NCBI GenBank assembly: GCA_963812245.1 | Contig: CAWEUK010000003.1 | Span: forward strand, 620,001 to 684,000 | DNA: 64,000 nucleotides | Source: Salsipaludibacter sp963812245 | Lineage (GTDB): Bacteria > Actinomycetota > Nitriliruptoria > Nitriliruptorales > Nitriliruptoraceae | Direction: 5' to 3' | Shown here: piece after piece, positions 1 to 8,397 of the stretch | How the letters are laid out: the number at the start of each line of letters is the position of its first letter | How positions within the stretch are numbered: position 1 is the stretch's first letter | Notes under the pieces: generated by a model | What the model was told of the DNA's origin: nothing | Databases searched by the model: none | The model's input: only the letters and a program-made list of their open reading frames with translations | Made by a program: the position numbers and the translations under genes

Positions 1-1
1 G

Positions 2-289
2 ACGATGGTGGCCGGACGCAATCCCGTCCCGACGGTGCTCGAGGTCACCCATGGGTTTCCCGAGTCGCTGCTCAATCCTGCCTTCGCCGAGTTGGCCGAA
101 CGCGTCCCCGACGTGAAACTTGGGTCCTATCCCGGCCGTCCGATGGTGGTGCGCCTGACTGGTGCAGCCGATGAGGTGGCGGTGGCGGCTGCCGTGGTGC
201 GCGACCGGATCGACACGCTGACCGCGAGCCCCGGTGGTGCGGCCGTGCGCCGTGCATGGAGCCCCGTGACCGACGACCAGGACGACTGA
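2..289 (+). CDS. MoCF/CinA-type molybdopterin-binding domain protein, C-terminal fragment
   Basis: The frame is open to the left edge, so only the last 95 codons are seen. The fragment has the features of the C-terminal part of a MoCF_biosynth (MoaB/Mog, CinA N-terminal) domain: LNPAFAELAERVPDVKLGSYPG followed by a VRLTG strand and a helix that would carry the family's regular A..V..RID pattern. The protein ends just after this domain, so it lacks the C-terminal amidase of full CinA and is more like the stand-alone COG1058 form. The stop lies 3 bases before the ATG of the next gene, so the two are probably co-transcribed. The exact function (nucleotide or pterin binding) cannot be settled from the fragment. 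Confidence 0.7.
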   Translation, partial: TMVAGRNPVPTVLEVTHGFPESLLNPAFAELAERVPDVKLGSYPGRPMVVRLTGAADEVAVAAAVVRDRIDTLTASPGGAAVRRAWSPVTDDQDD

Positions 290-292
290 CCA

Positions 293-1144
293 ATGAGCGC
301 CGTTCCTCGCCTGCTGTTCGTCCACGCCCATCCCGACGACGAGTCGTCCAAGGGCGCCGCCACGGCTGCTCGCGCCGCCGACGAGGGCGCTGAGGTGGTG
401 CTGGTCACCGCCACCGATGGCGCGGCCGGCGACATCCTCAATCCGTCGTATCCGTCACTGGAGCCCCACGAGATGGCGCCGGTGCGGGAGCGCGAGCTTG
501 CGCGGGCGATCGAGATCATCGGCTTCACGCGGGTCCACCTGCTGGACTATCCCGATTCTGGCCTGCCCGAGGACCTCGCCGACATCCCGTCCGGCTGCTT
601 CGCCGACATCCCGGTCGAGGAGTCGGCCACGCGCCTGGCCCAGGTCCTGCGCGAGGAACGGCCGCACGTCGTGGTCACCTACCCACCCGACGGTGGGTAC
701 CCACATCCGGACCACATCCGGGTGTTCCACACGACCATGGCGGCCGTGGAATTGGCTGCCGCCGACGACGGGGCAACGCCCGGGTGGCAGGTGCCACGGA
801 CGGTGTTCGGGACGGGATTTCCTCGCACGCGCCTGGTTGCCATCCACGACGCGCTGACCTCGCGCGACCTCGAATCGCCCTACGAGGGGTGGCTCGAGGA
901 TCGCAGCCCGCGCGATGCCGATCGTGACCCCGACATCGTGGTGGACGTGGGCAAGTGGCTGGACCGGCGCGATGCCGCCCTGTTGGCGCATGCCACCCAG
1001 ATCGATCCTGATGGACGCTGGTTCAGCGTGCCGCGCGAGATCGAGGTGGAGGCATTCCCGTGGGAGACCTACTGCGTGTTGGCAGGGCAGCCGGCACCGG
1101 AGGGGGCCACCAGTCTGTTCGACGGCCTCGACCTGTCGGCCTGA
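293..1144 (+). CDS. mca: Mycothiol S-conjugate amidase Mca (PIG-L family zinc deacetylase)
   Basis: The 283-residue protein has the PIG-L/LmbE zinc motif HPDDE at residues 13-17 and the second metal motif HPDH at 138-141. The length and the opening pattern (FVHAHPDDESSKGAAT) are typical of Mca rather than the shorter MshB. Mca cleaves mycothiol S-conjugates to a mercapturic acid plus GlcN-Ins during detoxification in the cytoplasm. MshB-like deacetylase activity is the main alternative. It starts 3 bases after the upstream stop. Its presence implies that the host makes mycothiol, an actinobacterial marker. Confidence 0.9.
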   Translation: MSAVPRLLFVHAHPDDESSKGAATAARAADEGAEVVLVTATDGAAGDILNPSYPSLEPHEMAPVRERELARAIEIIGFTRVHLLDYPDSGLPEDLADIPSGCFADIPVEESATRLAQVLREERPHVVVTYPPDGGYPHPDHIRVFHTTMAAVELAAADDGATPGWQVPRTVFGTGFPRTRLVAIHDALTSRDLESPYEGWLEDRSPRDADRDPDIVVDVGKWLDRRDAALLAHATQIDPDGRWFSVPREIEVEAFPWETYCVLAGQPAPEGATSLFDGLDLSA

Positions 1145-1197
1145 GGAATCGGACCGCCTGGTCGGCCCGGGCGATCCGCCCCGGCGAGCGAACACGT

Positions 1198-1237
1198 TCC
1201 GGCACGCGACCCGGGCGGCCCGAAGATGCGTGCCGGA
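1198..1237. terminator. Hairpin between convergent genes (bidirectional terminator candidate)
   Basis: A perfect 10-bp inverted repeat, TCCGGCACGC at 1198-1207 and GCGTGCCGGA at 1228-1237, lies between the convergent mca and AstE-like genes. It has no T tract, as is common for high-GC actinobacterial terminators. Confidence 0.6.
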
Positions 1238-1263
1238 GTGGGCGGCATGCCTGGAATGGCTGA

Positions 1264-2316
1264 TCAGTCGGGGACACCGCCGGGGGCAGGGATGCGATCG
1301 GCGAAGTAGAACAGGACGTCGTGGCGGGCAGCGGCGACCGTCCGGGTCATCATCACGGGGATCTCGGCGAACCGCGTGACCACCAGTCCTTCGGGCGTGA
1401 CGGCCAGGTGCTCGGTGGTGACGACCTTGCCGCTGGCGGACTCGGCGATCAGGGGTACGGGACTGCCCGGAGGAACGCGCCCGATCACGTGGCCCTCGGG
1501 GATGCGGACGAAGTTGAGGTGGTCGGCCCCGTCGGCCACGACGAAGTCACGGTCGCCCAGGTCGCCGCCGATGGCGAAGTCCAGGTCCGGCGGCACCTTC
1601 ACCTTGACCATGTCGCCGAACACGTCGACATCGACGCGGACGTGGTCGTTGCGGAAGCGCCGGGTCCCGAGGAAGCGCCGCAGCCCATCCAGGGCGAAGG
1701 CGCGCGACTCTGGCAGGCCGGGCAGGCCACACTCCACCGCGATGGCGGGCACCTGCTTCGGCATTCCCTCCATCAGGGTCGCGACGCCAAGGTTCCATCG
1801 CAGGATCGTCGTCGTGAACAACGTGGCCAGGTTGTAGTCGCCCGGTTTGTCGGTCGTCACGATCGCGTAGAAGGGGTTGTCGCCGGTGTTGTTGTGGATG
1901 TCGACCATGGCATCCATGCCCACACCCGACAGTTCCGACAGGATGGCCGCAGCCGCCACGCGCTGGGGCGTGTCGGGGCCGTTGCTGCCCCAGATGCGGT
2001 TGAAGTCCTCCTGGCCGGGCAGGAAGCGGTGTTCGAAGCCGCCGTCGGCGATCGCAGCCGGGACGTTGCCGACCACGACCCAGAGGTCGAAGGGCCACTT
2101 GCGACGGCGCCGCAGCACCTGCAGCGCCGCCTCGATCCCCGTCGACTCGTCGCCGTGCAGCAGGCAGGCGAAGCCTCGGGGTGCCATCTCGCCGGTGCCG
2201 GGCACCCGGATCAGGGTCGGGACCTCCAGTGCTCGTGCGAATTCCAGCGGTGACAGTTCGACGAGCTGCTCGTCCACGCCGTCCAGCATGATTCGATGCG
2301 TCGACGTGTGGGACAC
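1264..2316 (-). CDS. Succinylglutamate desuccinylase/aspartoacylase (AstE/AspA) family zinc hydrolase
   Basis: The protein has 350 residues from a GTG at 2316, chosen because AAGGA sits 6 bases upstream; a longer in-frame ATG at 2412 has no such site and adds a low-quality basic N-terminus. Zinc-ligand motifs of the M14-like AstE/AspA fold are visible: HGDE (His54, Glu57), DIHNNTG (His141) and the catalytic-type IAVECG (Glu195). The family hydrolyses N-acyl amino acids or related amides in the cytoplasm. The substrate cannot be read from sequence. It is convergent with mca. Confidence 0.75.
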   Translation of the reverse strand: MSHTSTHRIMLDGVDEQLVELSPLEFARALEVPTLIRVPGTGEMAPRGFACLLHGDESTGIEAALQVLRRRRKWPFDLWVVVGNVPAAIADGGFEHRFLPGQEDFNRIWGSNGPDTPQRVAAAAILSELSGVGMDAMVDIHNNTGDNPFYAIVTTDKPGDYNLATLFTTTILRWNLGVATLMEGMPKQVPAIAVECGLPGLPESRAFALDGLRRFLGTRRFRNDHVRVDVDVFGDMVKVKVPPDLDFAIGGDLGDRDFVVADGADHLNFVRIPEGHVIGRVPPGSPVPLIAESASGKVVTTEHLAVTPEGLVVTRFAEIPVMMTRTVAAARHDVLFYFADRIPAPGGVPD

Positions 2317-2429
2317 GGCTGATCCTTGGGTGGTGCAACGGGGCGTGGTCACGCGTGCCCGGCGGGTGGTGCGTGCCGGGCGCAGGCGGCATTGTCGGGA
2401 CCTCGGGTCCACACTGCCAGCCGTCGATG

Positions 2430-2738
2430 TTACGTGCCCGCGCCGGCGGTGTTCGACTCGTCGGGGTCATCGTTGGAGGGCGCGCGACCTCGGGGATGGA
2501 GGGGTTCGTCGTCGTCGACGACGTCGATGTCGAGCTCGTCGTGGGCCCGCTGGGTGATGACGTGCGTGCGATCAGGTTCGAACAGCGCCTGGACCGACAG
2601 CATGGCGGTGCTGACCGACGACCGTGACGGGGGCGACCGACGCCACCGGATCCAGCCCCGTCGCTCGGCCGCCAGGGCCGCCTGGTCGATCGCCAGGACG
2701 GCGACAGCGATCAGGATTGCGACCAGCCAACCGTCCAT
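2430..2738 (-). CDS. Small single-pass membrane protein, function unknown
   Basis: A 102-residue product with one predicted membrane helix at residues 4-24, then a basic patch (RRGWIRWRR) and an acidic hydrophilic tail. A short middle segment (ALFEPDRTH) recalls small actinobacterial membrane proteins with an LFxPxRxH-type element, but no family is assigned with certainty. Its ATG is separated by a single base from the stop of the upstream ligase gene, so the two form an operon and may act together at the membrane. Confidence 0.6.
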   Translation of the reverse strand: MDGWLVAILIAVAVLAIDQAALAAERRGWIRWRRSPPSRSSVSTAMLSVQALFEPDRTHVITQRAHDELDIDVVDDDEPLHPRGRAPSNDDPDESNTAGAGT

Positions 2739-2739
2739 G

Positions 2740-4218
2740 TCAGCGCGTCAGGGGCCAGGTGTGGACGGGCTCGTTGGAGGTCATGTGCTCGATGTAGCGG
2801 TTGGTCACCTCGGTCAGGGCCTCGTGACGATCCGGCATCGTTCGGTTCAGCTGCTGGAAGGTCTCGATCTGCCAGATGGCACCGTTGACGCGCTTCAGGC
2901 ATCGCTGCTCGATGATGCCGAGGTAGTGGTCGCGGTCACGCCGATCGATGTTCCAGGCATCGAGACCACGGTGGGCGATGGGCAGGAGGTTGCGCAGGAT
3001 CAGTTCGGTGACGGGCACTTCGCCCATGTCGGGCCAGTACATCGTGGCGTTGAGCCCGTGCTTGGCGCCCTTGCGGAAGTTCTCCATCGCGGCCTGGAAG
3101 CTGAGCCGCTCCGAGATCGGGGTGTCCTCCTCGACCATGCCACGCACCAGCCCGTAGTACAGGGCGGCATTGGCCATGGCATCGACCATGGTGGGCCCTG
3201 CCGGCAGGATCCGGTTCTCGACGCGCAGGTGCGGCTTGCCGCGAGCCACGTCGTAGATCGGCCGGTTCCACCGCCACACGGTGCCGTTGTGGAGGTTGAG
3301 CTCCTCGAGGTGGGGAATCTGGCCCTTGTCGAGTTCCTCGTGGGGATCCTCGTCACCCATCAACGGCAACAGGGCCTTGAAGTAGCGCACGTTCTCGTCG
3401 AACAGGTCGGTGACGTCGTCGATCCACTTCTCGCCGAACCACACGCGCGGTCGCACGCCCTGGGCGGTGAGTTCCTCGGTGCGCGTGTCGATGACCTGCT
3501 CGAACACCGCGATGCGGGTCTCGTGCCACAGTTGTCGTCCGGCGAAGAAGGGTGAGTTGGCCGCCACCGCGACCAGGGGTCCCGAGATCGCCTGCGCGGC
3601 GTTCCACGTCGGCGCGAAGCCCTCGGGCGAGACCTGCAGGTGCAACTGCGTGGAAGTGGCGGCGGCCTCGAAGATGATCGACGACGCCTCGAAGCGCAGG
3701 TCCTCGGTGCCCTTGATGTCGATGACCACGTGCTCACCGCGCGCAGCCAGCACCTGTTCGTTGAGCGCGAAGTACCGCTGCTCCGTCGACATCGTGTCCT
3801 CGTCGATGCTGAGGTCGTCGAGGGTCGGCAGGATCCCGATCATGACGACATTGGCATCGATGTCGTTGGCACGACGTTGCGCGAACTCGAACGAGGTGCA
3901 CAGTTCCTCCTCCATCTCGCGGAACACCGTGCCCGACAACTTGTGGGGCGCGAGGTTGAACTCGATGTTGAACTGGGCAAGTTCGGTCTGGAAGTCCTCG
4001 TGCGCGAGCAGGCGGAGCAGTTCCGAGTTGGCGTTGGCGGGCTGGCCGTCGGAGTCGACGACGTAGAACTCCATCTCGAGCCCCGCCAACTTGCGTTCGC
4101 GCTCGAACATGTCGCGTTCCAGCATGGCCTCGAGTACCTCGAGGTTCGCCTTGACCTTGTTGCGGTAGTTCTGACGGTCCTCGTTGGTGAACGTGGTCCG
4201 TTCGATCTGCTGTCCCAT
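2740..4218 (-). CDS. GCS2-family carboxylate-amine ligase (glutamate-cysteine ligase-like)
   Basis: The 492-residue protein starts at the ATG at 4218, preceded by GGGTGAG. It has the features of the GCS2/YbdK group: the KLAGLEMEFYVV acidic substrate and metal segment, FNIEFNLAPHKL, and the paired TSTQLHLQVS and HLRVENRILPAGP motifs that line the active site. Family members form gamma-glutamyl amide bonds with ATP. The substrate here is unclear because no glutathione synthetase is adjacent and the host appears to use mycothiol (mca at 293). Ergothioneine-type (EgtA) or novel amine ligation are alternatives. It forms an operon with the membrane protein at 2430. Confidence 0.75.
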   Translation of the reverse strand: MGQQIERTTFTNEDRQNYRNKVKANLEVLEAMLERDMFERERKLAGLEMEFYVVDSDGQPANANSELLRLLAHEDFQTELAQFNIEFNLAPHKLSGTVFREMEEELCTSFEFAQRRANDIDANVVMIGILPTLDDLSIDEDTMSTEQRYFALNEQVLAARGEHVVIDIKGTEDLRFEASSIIFEAAATSTQLHLQVSPEGFAPTWNAAQAISGPLVAVAANSPFFAGRQLWHETRIAVFEQVIDTRTEELTAQGVRPRVWFGEKWIDDVTDLFDENVRYFKALLPLMGDEDPHEELDKGQIPHLEELNLHNGTVWRWNRPIYDVARGKPHLRVENRILPAGPTMVDAMANAALYYGLVRGMVEEDTPISERLSFQAAMENFRKGAKHGLNATMYWPDMGEVPVTELILRNLLPIAHRGLDAWNIDRRDRDHYLGIIEQRCLKRVNGAIWQIETFQQLNRTMPDRHEALTEVTNRYIEHMTSNEPVHTWPLTR

Positions 4219-4273
4219 GGTCTCACCCTGCCGCTGCGGATGTGGCGAGCCGGAGCCGGACTCGACTGGGGCA

Positions 4274-4279
4274 ATACTA
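4274..4279 (-). promoter_or_regulatory. Candidate -10 element of the ligase operon
   Basis: TAGTAT on the minus strand lies about 55 bases upstream of the ATG at 4218, in an AT-rich island of the intergenic region. No convincing -35 is visible. Confidence 0.35.
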
Positions 4280-4381
4280 GGGTGGCGCGTGTGGCGATCG
4301 TGCACGTTGGGGCCAGACTGCGCGGTGGTCCGACCCGCGGCCACCCGCCAGCACCCAGATCGGGCAGGCAGGCTGGTCGGG

Positions 4382-5014
4382 TCAGTCAGGCGACGTCGCC
4401 AGCCGAAACCGCAGGACGTCGATGCGATCATCGAGCAGCCCGGCGAGACGCGGGAGCCGCTGCGACAGCCCCGGACAGGTCAGCAGGCCCTGGATGTCCT
4501 GGGGACCCAGGGCTGCGGCGAAGGCAGCCTGCCACACCGCGGTGGTGGGACCCTCGGCCAGGTCGGGGTACTCCACCTCGATGCCCAGGCGGGTCGCCAG
4601 GTCGACGACGGTGAGCAGGCGCTGCTCGATGGCGTCGAGCGTGGCGTCGGGTGTGGACGGGTCGCTGTCGCCCCGGTGCTCGTCCGGCCAGTCGTCGACG
4701 ACGGCGCGGGGATACGGGTCGTCGGGGTGCCACTCCCGGACCCGGAACCGGGTGCGTCCGACTGCGACGACGCCCCAGCGCCCGTCGTCGTACTCCCGTG
4801 TGTCGACCATCTCGGCGATCGTGCCGACCCGGGCACGTTGGTCGCCGCCTCCGACCTCGTGGCCGTGCGTGATCAGGACGACGCCGAACCGGCCATCGCC
4901 GGCGACCACGTCGCGCACGAGCTGGCGGTAGCGCGGTTCGAACACGTGCAGGGGCAGCAGCATGCCAGGGACCAGCGCGGACCCCAGCGGGAACATCGGC
5001 AGTGGCGTCGTCAT
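4382..5014 (-). CDS. LON N-terminal (substrate-binding) domain protein
   Basis: A 210-residue protein made almost entirely of the PUA-like LON substrate-binding domain. It opens with PLFPLG-type residues (PMFPLGSALVPG) followed by LPLHVFEPRYRQLV, the hallmark of the family, and a GRFGVVLI strand. There is no AAA or protease domain, so it is the stand-alone form widespread in Actinobacteria. Its role is unknown; a substrate or peptide adaptor function is inferred. It is divergent from the SCO6745-type gene, with 60 bases between the starts. Confidence 0.85.
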   Translation of the reverse strand: MTTPLPMFPLGSALVPGMLLPLHVFEPRYRQLVRDVVAGDGRFGVVLITHGHEVGGGDQRARVGTIAEMVDTREYDDGRWGVVAVGRTRFRVREWHPDDPYPRAVVDDWPDEHRGDSDPSTPDATLDAIEQRLLTVVDLATRLGIEVEYPDLAEGPTTAVWQAAFAAALGPQDIQGLLTCPGLSQRLPRLAGLLDDRIDVLRFRLATSPD

Positions 5015-5074
5015 GGCGCCATGGTGCCACGGCTGCTCGGTTACTGTCGCGCCCCACCGACCCCCGGAGACACG

Positions 5075-5920
5075 GTGCGTCACGTTCGCCTGCTCACGCG
5101 CTCGCTCGAGGGCATCCATGCCCTGGCCTACTTCGATTCCGAGGTCATGGCAGCCTGGCGCTCGGTTGGGCTGAAGGGCTACTGGATGGGCTACTTCGCC
5201 AGCCGGGCGGCCCCGATGGGGCGGGTCGCGGCGGCGACGGTGGAGGCGACGTTTCCGTCGTTCGCACCCCACCTCATCCGCCGGGCCATCCCGGATGCCT
5301 GGGCGTTCGCGTCGCCGAGCGACATCCTGGCGGCGCGCGACCAGGCCGTCGCGCGCGTGCTGACGACCGTCTGGGCCGACATCGACGACGAGGTCATCGC
5401 GGACCTGGCCCGACGATGCCGGGCCTTCGCGGAAGGCATCGACGTGCCGGGCGCACGGTCGAGTCGCCCGCTCTACGCCGCCAATGCCGCCCGGGAGTGG
5501 CCGGATGAGCCGGTGTCGGTCATCTTCCACGCGTCGACCCTGGCGCGGGAGTATCGGGGTGACCTGCACATGGCACTGCTGGCCGCGAACGGCATCGACG
5601 GCATCGAGGGCAATGTGCTGGCGGCGGCCGGCCCGGCCTACGACCGGGAGTGGCTGCGCCAGTCCCGGGCATGGGACGACGAAACCTGGCAGGCAGCAGT
5701 CGACCGTCTCGTGGCGCGTGACCTGGTCACGTCGTCGGGCGAGTTCACCGAACACGGACGCTCATGGCGCAGCCAGATCGAGACGCGCACGGACGAACTG
5801 TCCGGGGCGCCCGTCGCCGCCTACGGGCGTGACCGGGCCATCGAGTTGACGCAGGACCTGGCGCCGCTGTCGGCAGCGGCGATCGCGAACCTGCCGGAGT
5901 CAGCGCCGCTGCGTCGCTGA
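5075..5920 (+). CDS. SCO6745-family protein
   Basis: 281 residues from GTG at 5075, preceded by GGAG at a 5-6 base spacing; TACTGT at 5042-5047 is a plausible -10. The organisation matches the SCO6745/SalK-type family: an N-terminal helical region with LEGIHALAYFDSEVMAAWRSVGL and WMGYFASRAAPMG, a middle region with the sequence AANAAREWPDEP, and a C-terminal winged-helix-like part ending in Q.LAPLS. Members are common in actinobacteria and have no established biochemical function. The protein is soluble. It is convergent with the dehydrogenase at 5998. Confidence 0.75.
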   Translation: MRHVRLLTRSLEGIHALAYFDSEVMAAWRSVGLKGYWMGYFASRAAPMGRVAAATVEATFPSFAPHLIRRAIPDAWAFASPSDILAARDQAVARVLTTVWADIDDEVIADLARRCRAFAEGIDVPGARSSRPLYAANAAREWPDEPVSVIFHASTLAREYRGDLHMALLAANGIDGIEGNVLAAAGPAYDREWLRQSRAWDDETWQAAVDRLVARDLVTSSGEFTEHGRSWRSQIETRTDELSGAPVAAYGRDRAIELTQDLAPLSAAAIANLPESAPLRR

Positions 5921-5979
5921 GTCCGTCGCCGTGTCCGGTGGCCACCGCGGGCAGTCGGGCCGGCGGCGACCCGACGGCG

Positions 5980-5996
5980 CCGGGGTCCCGCCCCGG
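5980..5996. terminator. GC-rich hairpin between convergent genes
   Basis: CCGGGG at 5980-5985 pairs with CCCCGG at 5991-5996 across a five-base loop, immediately before the stop codon of the minus-strand dehydrogenase. Confidence 0.4.
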
Positions 5997-5997
5997 G

Positions 5998-7002
5998 TCA
6001 GGCGTCCCGGACCTCGTTCTCGGTGTCCTGGCCCGTGCGAACCGCGGCGATGTTCTGCAGGGTCGTCGTCGCGATGGCCTCCAGTGCCTCGTTGGTCAGG
6101 AAGGCCTGGTGGGCCGTGATCAGCACGTTGTGGAACGTCAGGAGCCGCGCGAAGGTGTCGTCGGTCAGGATCTCGGCACTGCGATCCTCGAAGAACAGTG
6201 GTCCCTCCTCCTCGTAGACGTCCAGTGCCAGGGCCCCGATGTGGCCGTCCTTGAGGCCCTCGACCACCGCCTCGGTGTCGATCAGCGGGCCTCGGCCGGT
6301 GTTGACGATCATGACGCCGGGTTGCATGGCAGCGATGGACTCGGCATCGATGAGGTGGTGGGTCTCCTCGGTCAGCGGGCAGTTGAGGGTGATGATGCGC
6401 GCGCGGGCGCGGGCATCATCCCACGTCGTGTACTGCACCCCGAGATCAACGAGGTGGGGGTCCTCCCACGAGTCCACGGCCAGCACCTCGCAGCGCATGT
6501 GCCACAGCAGTCGGGCAACGATGCCGCCGATGCGGCCCGTGCCCACGACCGCGACGGTCGTGCCTGCGACGTCGAAGCCGACCAGTCCGTCCAACCGGAA
6601 GTTGCCGTCGCGGACCCGGTTGTGGGCACGATGGATCTTGCGGTTGAGCGCCAGGATCAGGGCGAGCGTGTGCTCAGCCACGGCGTTGGGGGAGTAGGCG
6701 GGCACCCGCAACACGCGGATGCCCAGCGTCGACGCCGCCTCGATGTCGACGTTGTTGAAGCCGGCACATCGCAGGACGATCGCGGTCGTGCCCCCCCGGG
6801 CCAGGACCTCGAGCACCGGTGCCGACAGATCGTCGTTGACGAACGCGCACACGATGTCGGAGTCAGCGGCCAGGCGGGCGGTCTCGACGTCCAGGCGCGC
6901 CTCCATCCACGAGAAGTCCGGCGCGTCGTCCAGGTCGTCCATGGCGGTCTCGAACGACGACCGGTCGAAGGGCTTGACGGAGAAGGCGGTGACGGTGGCC
7001 AT
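5998..7002 (-). CDS. D-2-hydroxyacid dehydrogenase (D-lactate dehydrogenase-like)
   Basis: A 334-residue NAD-dependent D-2-hydroxyacid dehydrogenase. The nucleotide motif GTGRIG is at 154-159, and the catalytic triad is visible as Arg237 (NTGRGPLID), Glu264 (DVYEEE) and His298 (ITAHQAFLT). The DVYEEEGPLFFED stretch and ALNRKIHRAHNRVRDGNF are typical of the LdhA (fermentative D-LDH) clade, which interconverts pyruvate and D-lactate. The start at 7002 matches the family N-terminus (MATVTAFSVKPFDR). A -10-like TATCGT lies at 7072-7067. Confidence 0.88.
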   Translation of the reverse strand: MATVTAFSVKPFDRSSFETAMDDLDDAPDFSWMEARLDVETARLAADSDIVCAFVNDDLSAPVLEVLARGGTTAIVLRCAGFNNVDIEAASTLGIRVLRVPAYSPNAVAEHTLALILALNRKIHRAHNRVRDGNFRLDGLVGFDVAGTTVAVVGTGRIGGIVARLLWHMRCEVLAVDSWEDPHLVDLGVQYTTWDDARARARIITLNCPLTEETHHLIDAESIAAMQPGVMIVNTGRGPLIDTEAVVEGLKDGHIGALALDVYEEEGPLFFEDRSAEILTDDTFARLLTFHNVLITAHQAFLTNEALEAIATTTLQNIAAVRTGQDTENEVRDA

Positions 7003-7146
7003 GGTGTCTCGATCCTCGTGTGCAGCCTGCCGAGACGCCTGCATGCGTCGCGCCGGTGTGATGCGCACGATAGGACACGGCATCGGGGTCGGTGCCTCGG
7101 GGCGGCAGTCATCGACCCCATCGTCGACTCGTCCGCCCACCGTTGA

Positions 7147-7800
7147 TCAGGTTGGTGGCGCGATCGTGTCGAGTGCCACGTCGATGGGCGTGTCGCCGCC
7201 GACCACCTCGAAGATCAGTCCCGCCAGGTCGTCGCGGCGGAGCACTCCAGCGAGGACCGCGGCGACGTCGGCCCGGGCGATCTCGCCGCGATCGACGTGG
7301 CGGGCCATGGTGACGGTGTCGGTGCGCTCGTCGTCGGTCAGGCGGCCCGGTCGCACGATGGTCCAGGCCAGGTCGCTGGCCATCACGTCCCGGTCGGCAC
7401 GTGCCTTGGCACGGAGGTAGACGCTGAACGCGTCGTCGTCGCTGGGGGGGTCATCGGTGCCCATCGACGACAACATGACGTAGGACCTCACGCCAGCCTG
7501 CACGGCGGCATCGCGCAGCAGCACCGCCGCGCCGTGGTCGACCGACTCCTTGCGCGCAGGGCCGGAGCCCGGGCCGGCACCTGCCGCGAACACGACGGCG
7601 TCGGCACCGTCGAGGTGGCGTGCCAACCTGTCGACATCGGCCGTCTCGAGGTCGATGACCGCGGGGGTGCCACCGACAGCGGTGACGTCGTCGGCCTGGG
7701 CCGGATCACGGATGAGGTTGACGACGTGGTGCTCGGGGGCCAACTGGTCGGTCAGGGCGAGTGCGACCTGGCCGTGGCCGCCGGCGATGACGATGTGCAT
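7147..7800 (-). CDS. NAD(P)-binding atypical SDR (NAD(P)H-binding, YwnB/SDR5-like)
   Basis: 217 residues. The Rossmann start IVIAGGHGQVALALT is at residues 3-17, followed by DLETADVDRLARHLDGADAVVFAAGAG and the SSMG / YLRAKARADRD stretch that replaces the classical YxxxK. The C-terminal IVRPGRLTDD loop is characteristic of atypical NAD(P)-binding SDRs such as flavin reductase/BLVRB-like and YwnB proteins. GGAG lies 5 bases before the ATG at 7800. The substrate is unknown. It lies downstream of the cold-shock gene on the same strand, with a terminator between them. Confidence 0.8.
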   Translation of the reverse strand: MHIVIAGGHGQVALALTDQLAPEHHVVNLIRDPAQADDVTAVGGTPAVIDLETADVDRLARHLDGADAVVFAAGAGPGSGPARKESVDHGAAVLLRDAAVQAGVRSYVMLSSMGTDDPPSDDDAFSVYLRAKARADRDVMASDLAWTIVRPGRLTDDERTDTVTMARHVDRGEIARADVAAVLAGVLRRDDLAGLIFEVVGGDTPIDVALDTIAPPT

Positions 7801-7913
7801 GAGGACTCCAGCAGGGGTCGAATGAGGGATCGGGTGGGCCACAACGTGGCAGGCGGGGTCGATGTTCCGGTGCTGCGCCGGGGTCCGGACAAGAAGACGT
7901 CCAGACACGAAGA

Positions 7914-7935
7914 AGCCCCGTCCGAGGACGGGGCT
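7914..7935 (-). terminator. Rho-independent terminator of the cold-shock gene
   Basis: A perfect 9-bp stem with a four-base loop (AGCCCCGTC at 7914-7922, GACGGGGCT at 7927-7935) lies 22 bases past the cold-shock stop. On the minus strand it is followed by a pyrimidine-rich CTTCTTCGT tail. Confidence 0.75.
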
Positions 7936-7956
7936 CTCCACAACGTTGGTATCCGC

Positions 7957-8160
7957 TCAGACGGGACGCACGTCGTTGGCCTGGGGACCCTTCTGGCCCT
8001 GTGCGACCTCGAAGCTGACCCGCTGCCCCTCCTCGAGGGACTTGTAACCATCCATGTTGATGGCGGAGAAGTGGACGAACAGGTCCTCGCCGCCTTCGGC
8101 TGGGGTGATGAACCCGTAGCCCTTGTCGGCGTTGAACCACTTGACGGTACCTTCTGGCAT
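7957..8160 (-). CDS. cspA: Cold-shock protein (CspA family)
   Basis: A 67-residue single cold-shock domain starting MPEGTVKWFNADKG, with RNP1 KGYGFI and RNP2 DLFVHF. It binds single-stranded RNA and DNA as a chaperone. AAGGA lies 6 bases before the ATG. It is transcribed with a leader that carries two tandem hairpins (8190-8225) and ends at a strong terminator. High expression is inferred from these signals. Confidence 0.95.
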   Translation of the reverse strand: MPEGTVKWFNADKGYGFITPAEGGEDLFVHFSAINMDGYKSLEEGQRVSFEVAQGQKGPQANDVRPV

Positions 8161-8189
8161 TGCTGTTCCTTGCTGGTGCGCCCCGGGTT

Positions 8190-8225
8190 GTTGTCCTGTT
8201 GCGGACAACCAGACTCCCCGTCTGG
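8190..8225 (-). promoter_or_regulatory. Tandem hairpins in the cold-shock mRNA leader
   Basis: Two perfect hairpins abut: GTTGTCC/GGACAAC (8190-8196 with 8203-8209) and CCAGAC/GTCTGG (8209-8214 with 8220-8225), sharing base 8209. They lie 30-65 bases upstream of the start. A minus-strand -10-like TACCGT at 8243-8238 would place the transcript start just before them. Confidence 0.5.
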
Positions 8226-8397
8226 ACGCGTGGTGGCACGGTACCCCACCGGTGTCGCGACCGGTGACGACCGAATGGACAGGGGCGTCACCACGCGCCA
8301 CGGACCGGGGCAGGTCTCGTGGTGACGCCGCGTCTGGGCCTGGGAGGGTGGCGGTCGCTCCTACGCTGCAGTGGCGTCCCGACCCAAGGTCGTCCGC

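Noticed and set aside
1321..2253. 310-codon plus-strand ORF opposite the AstE-like gene
   Set aside because: Antisense shadow with no recognisable motif, while the minus strand has zinc-site motifs and a Shine-Dalgarno.
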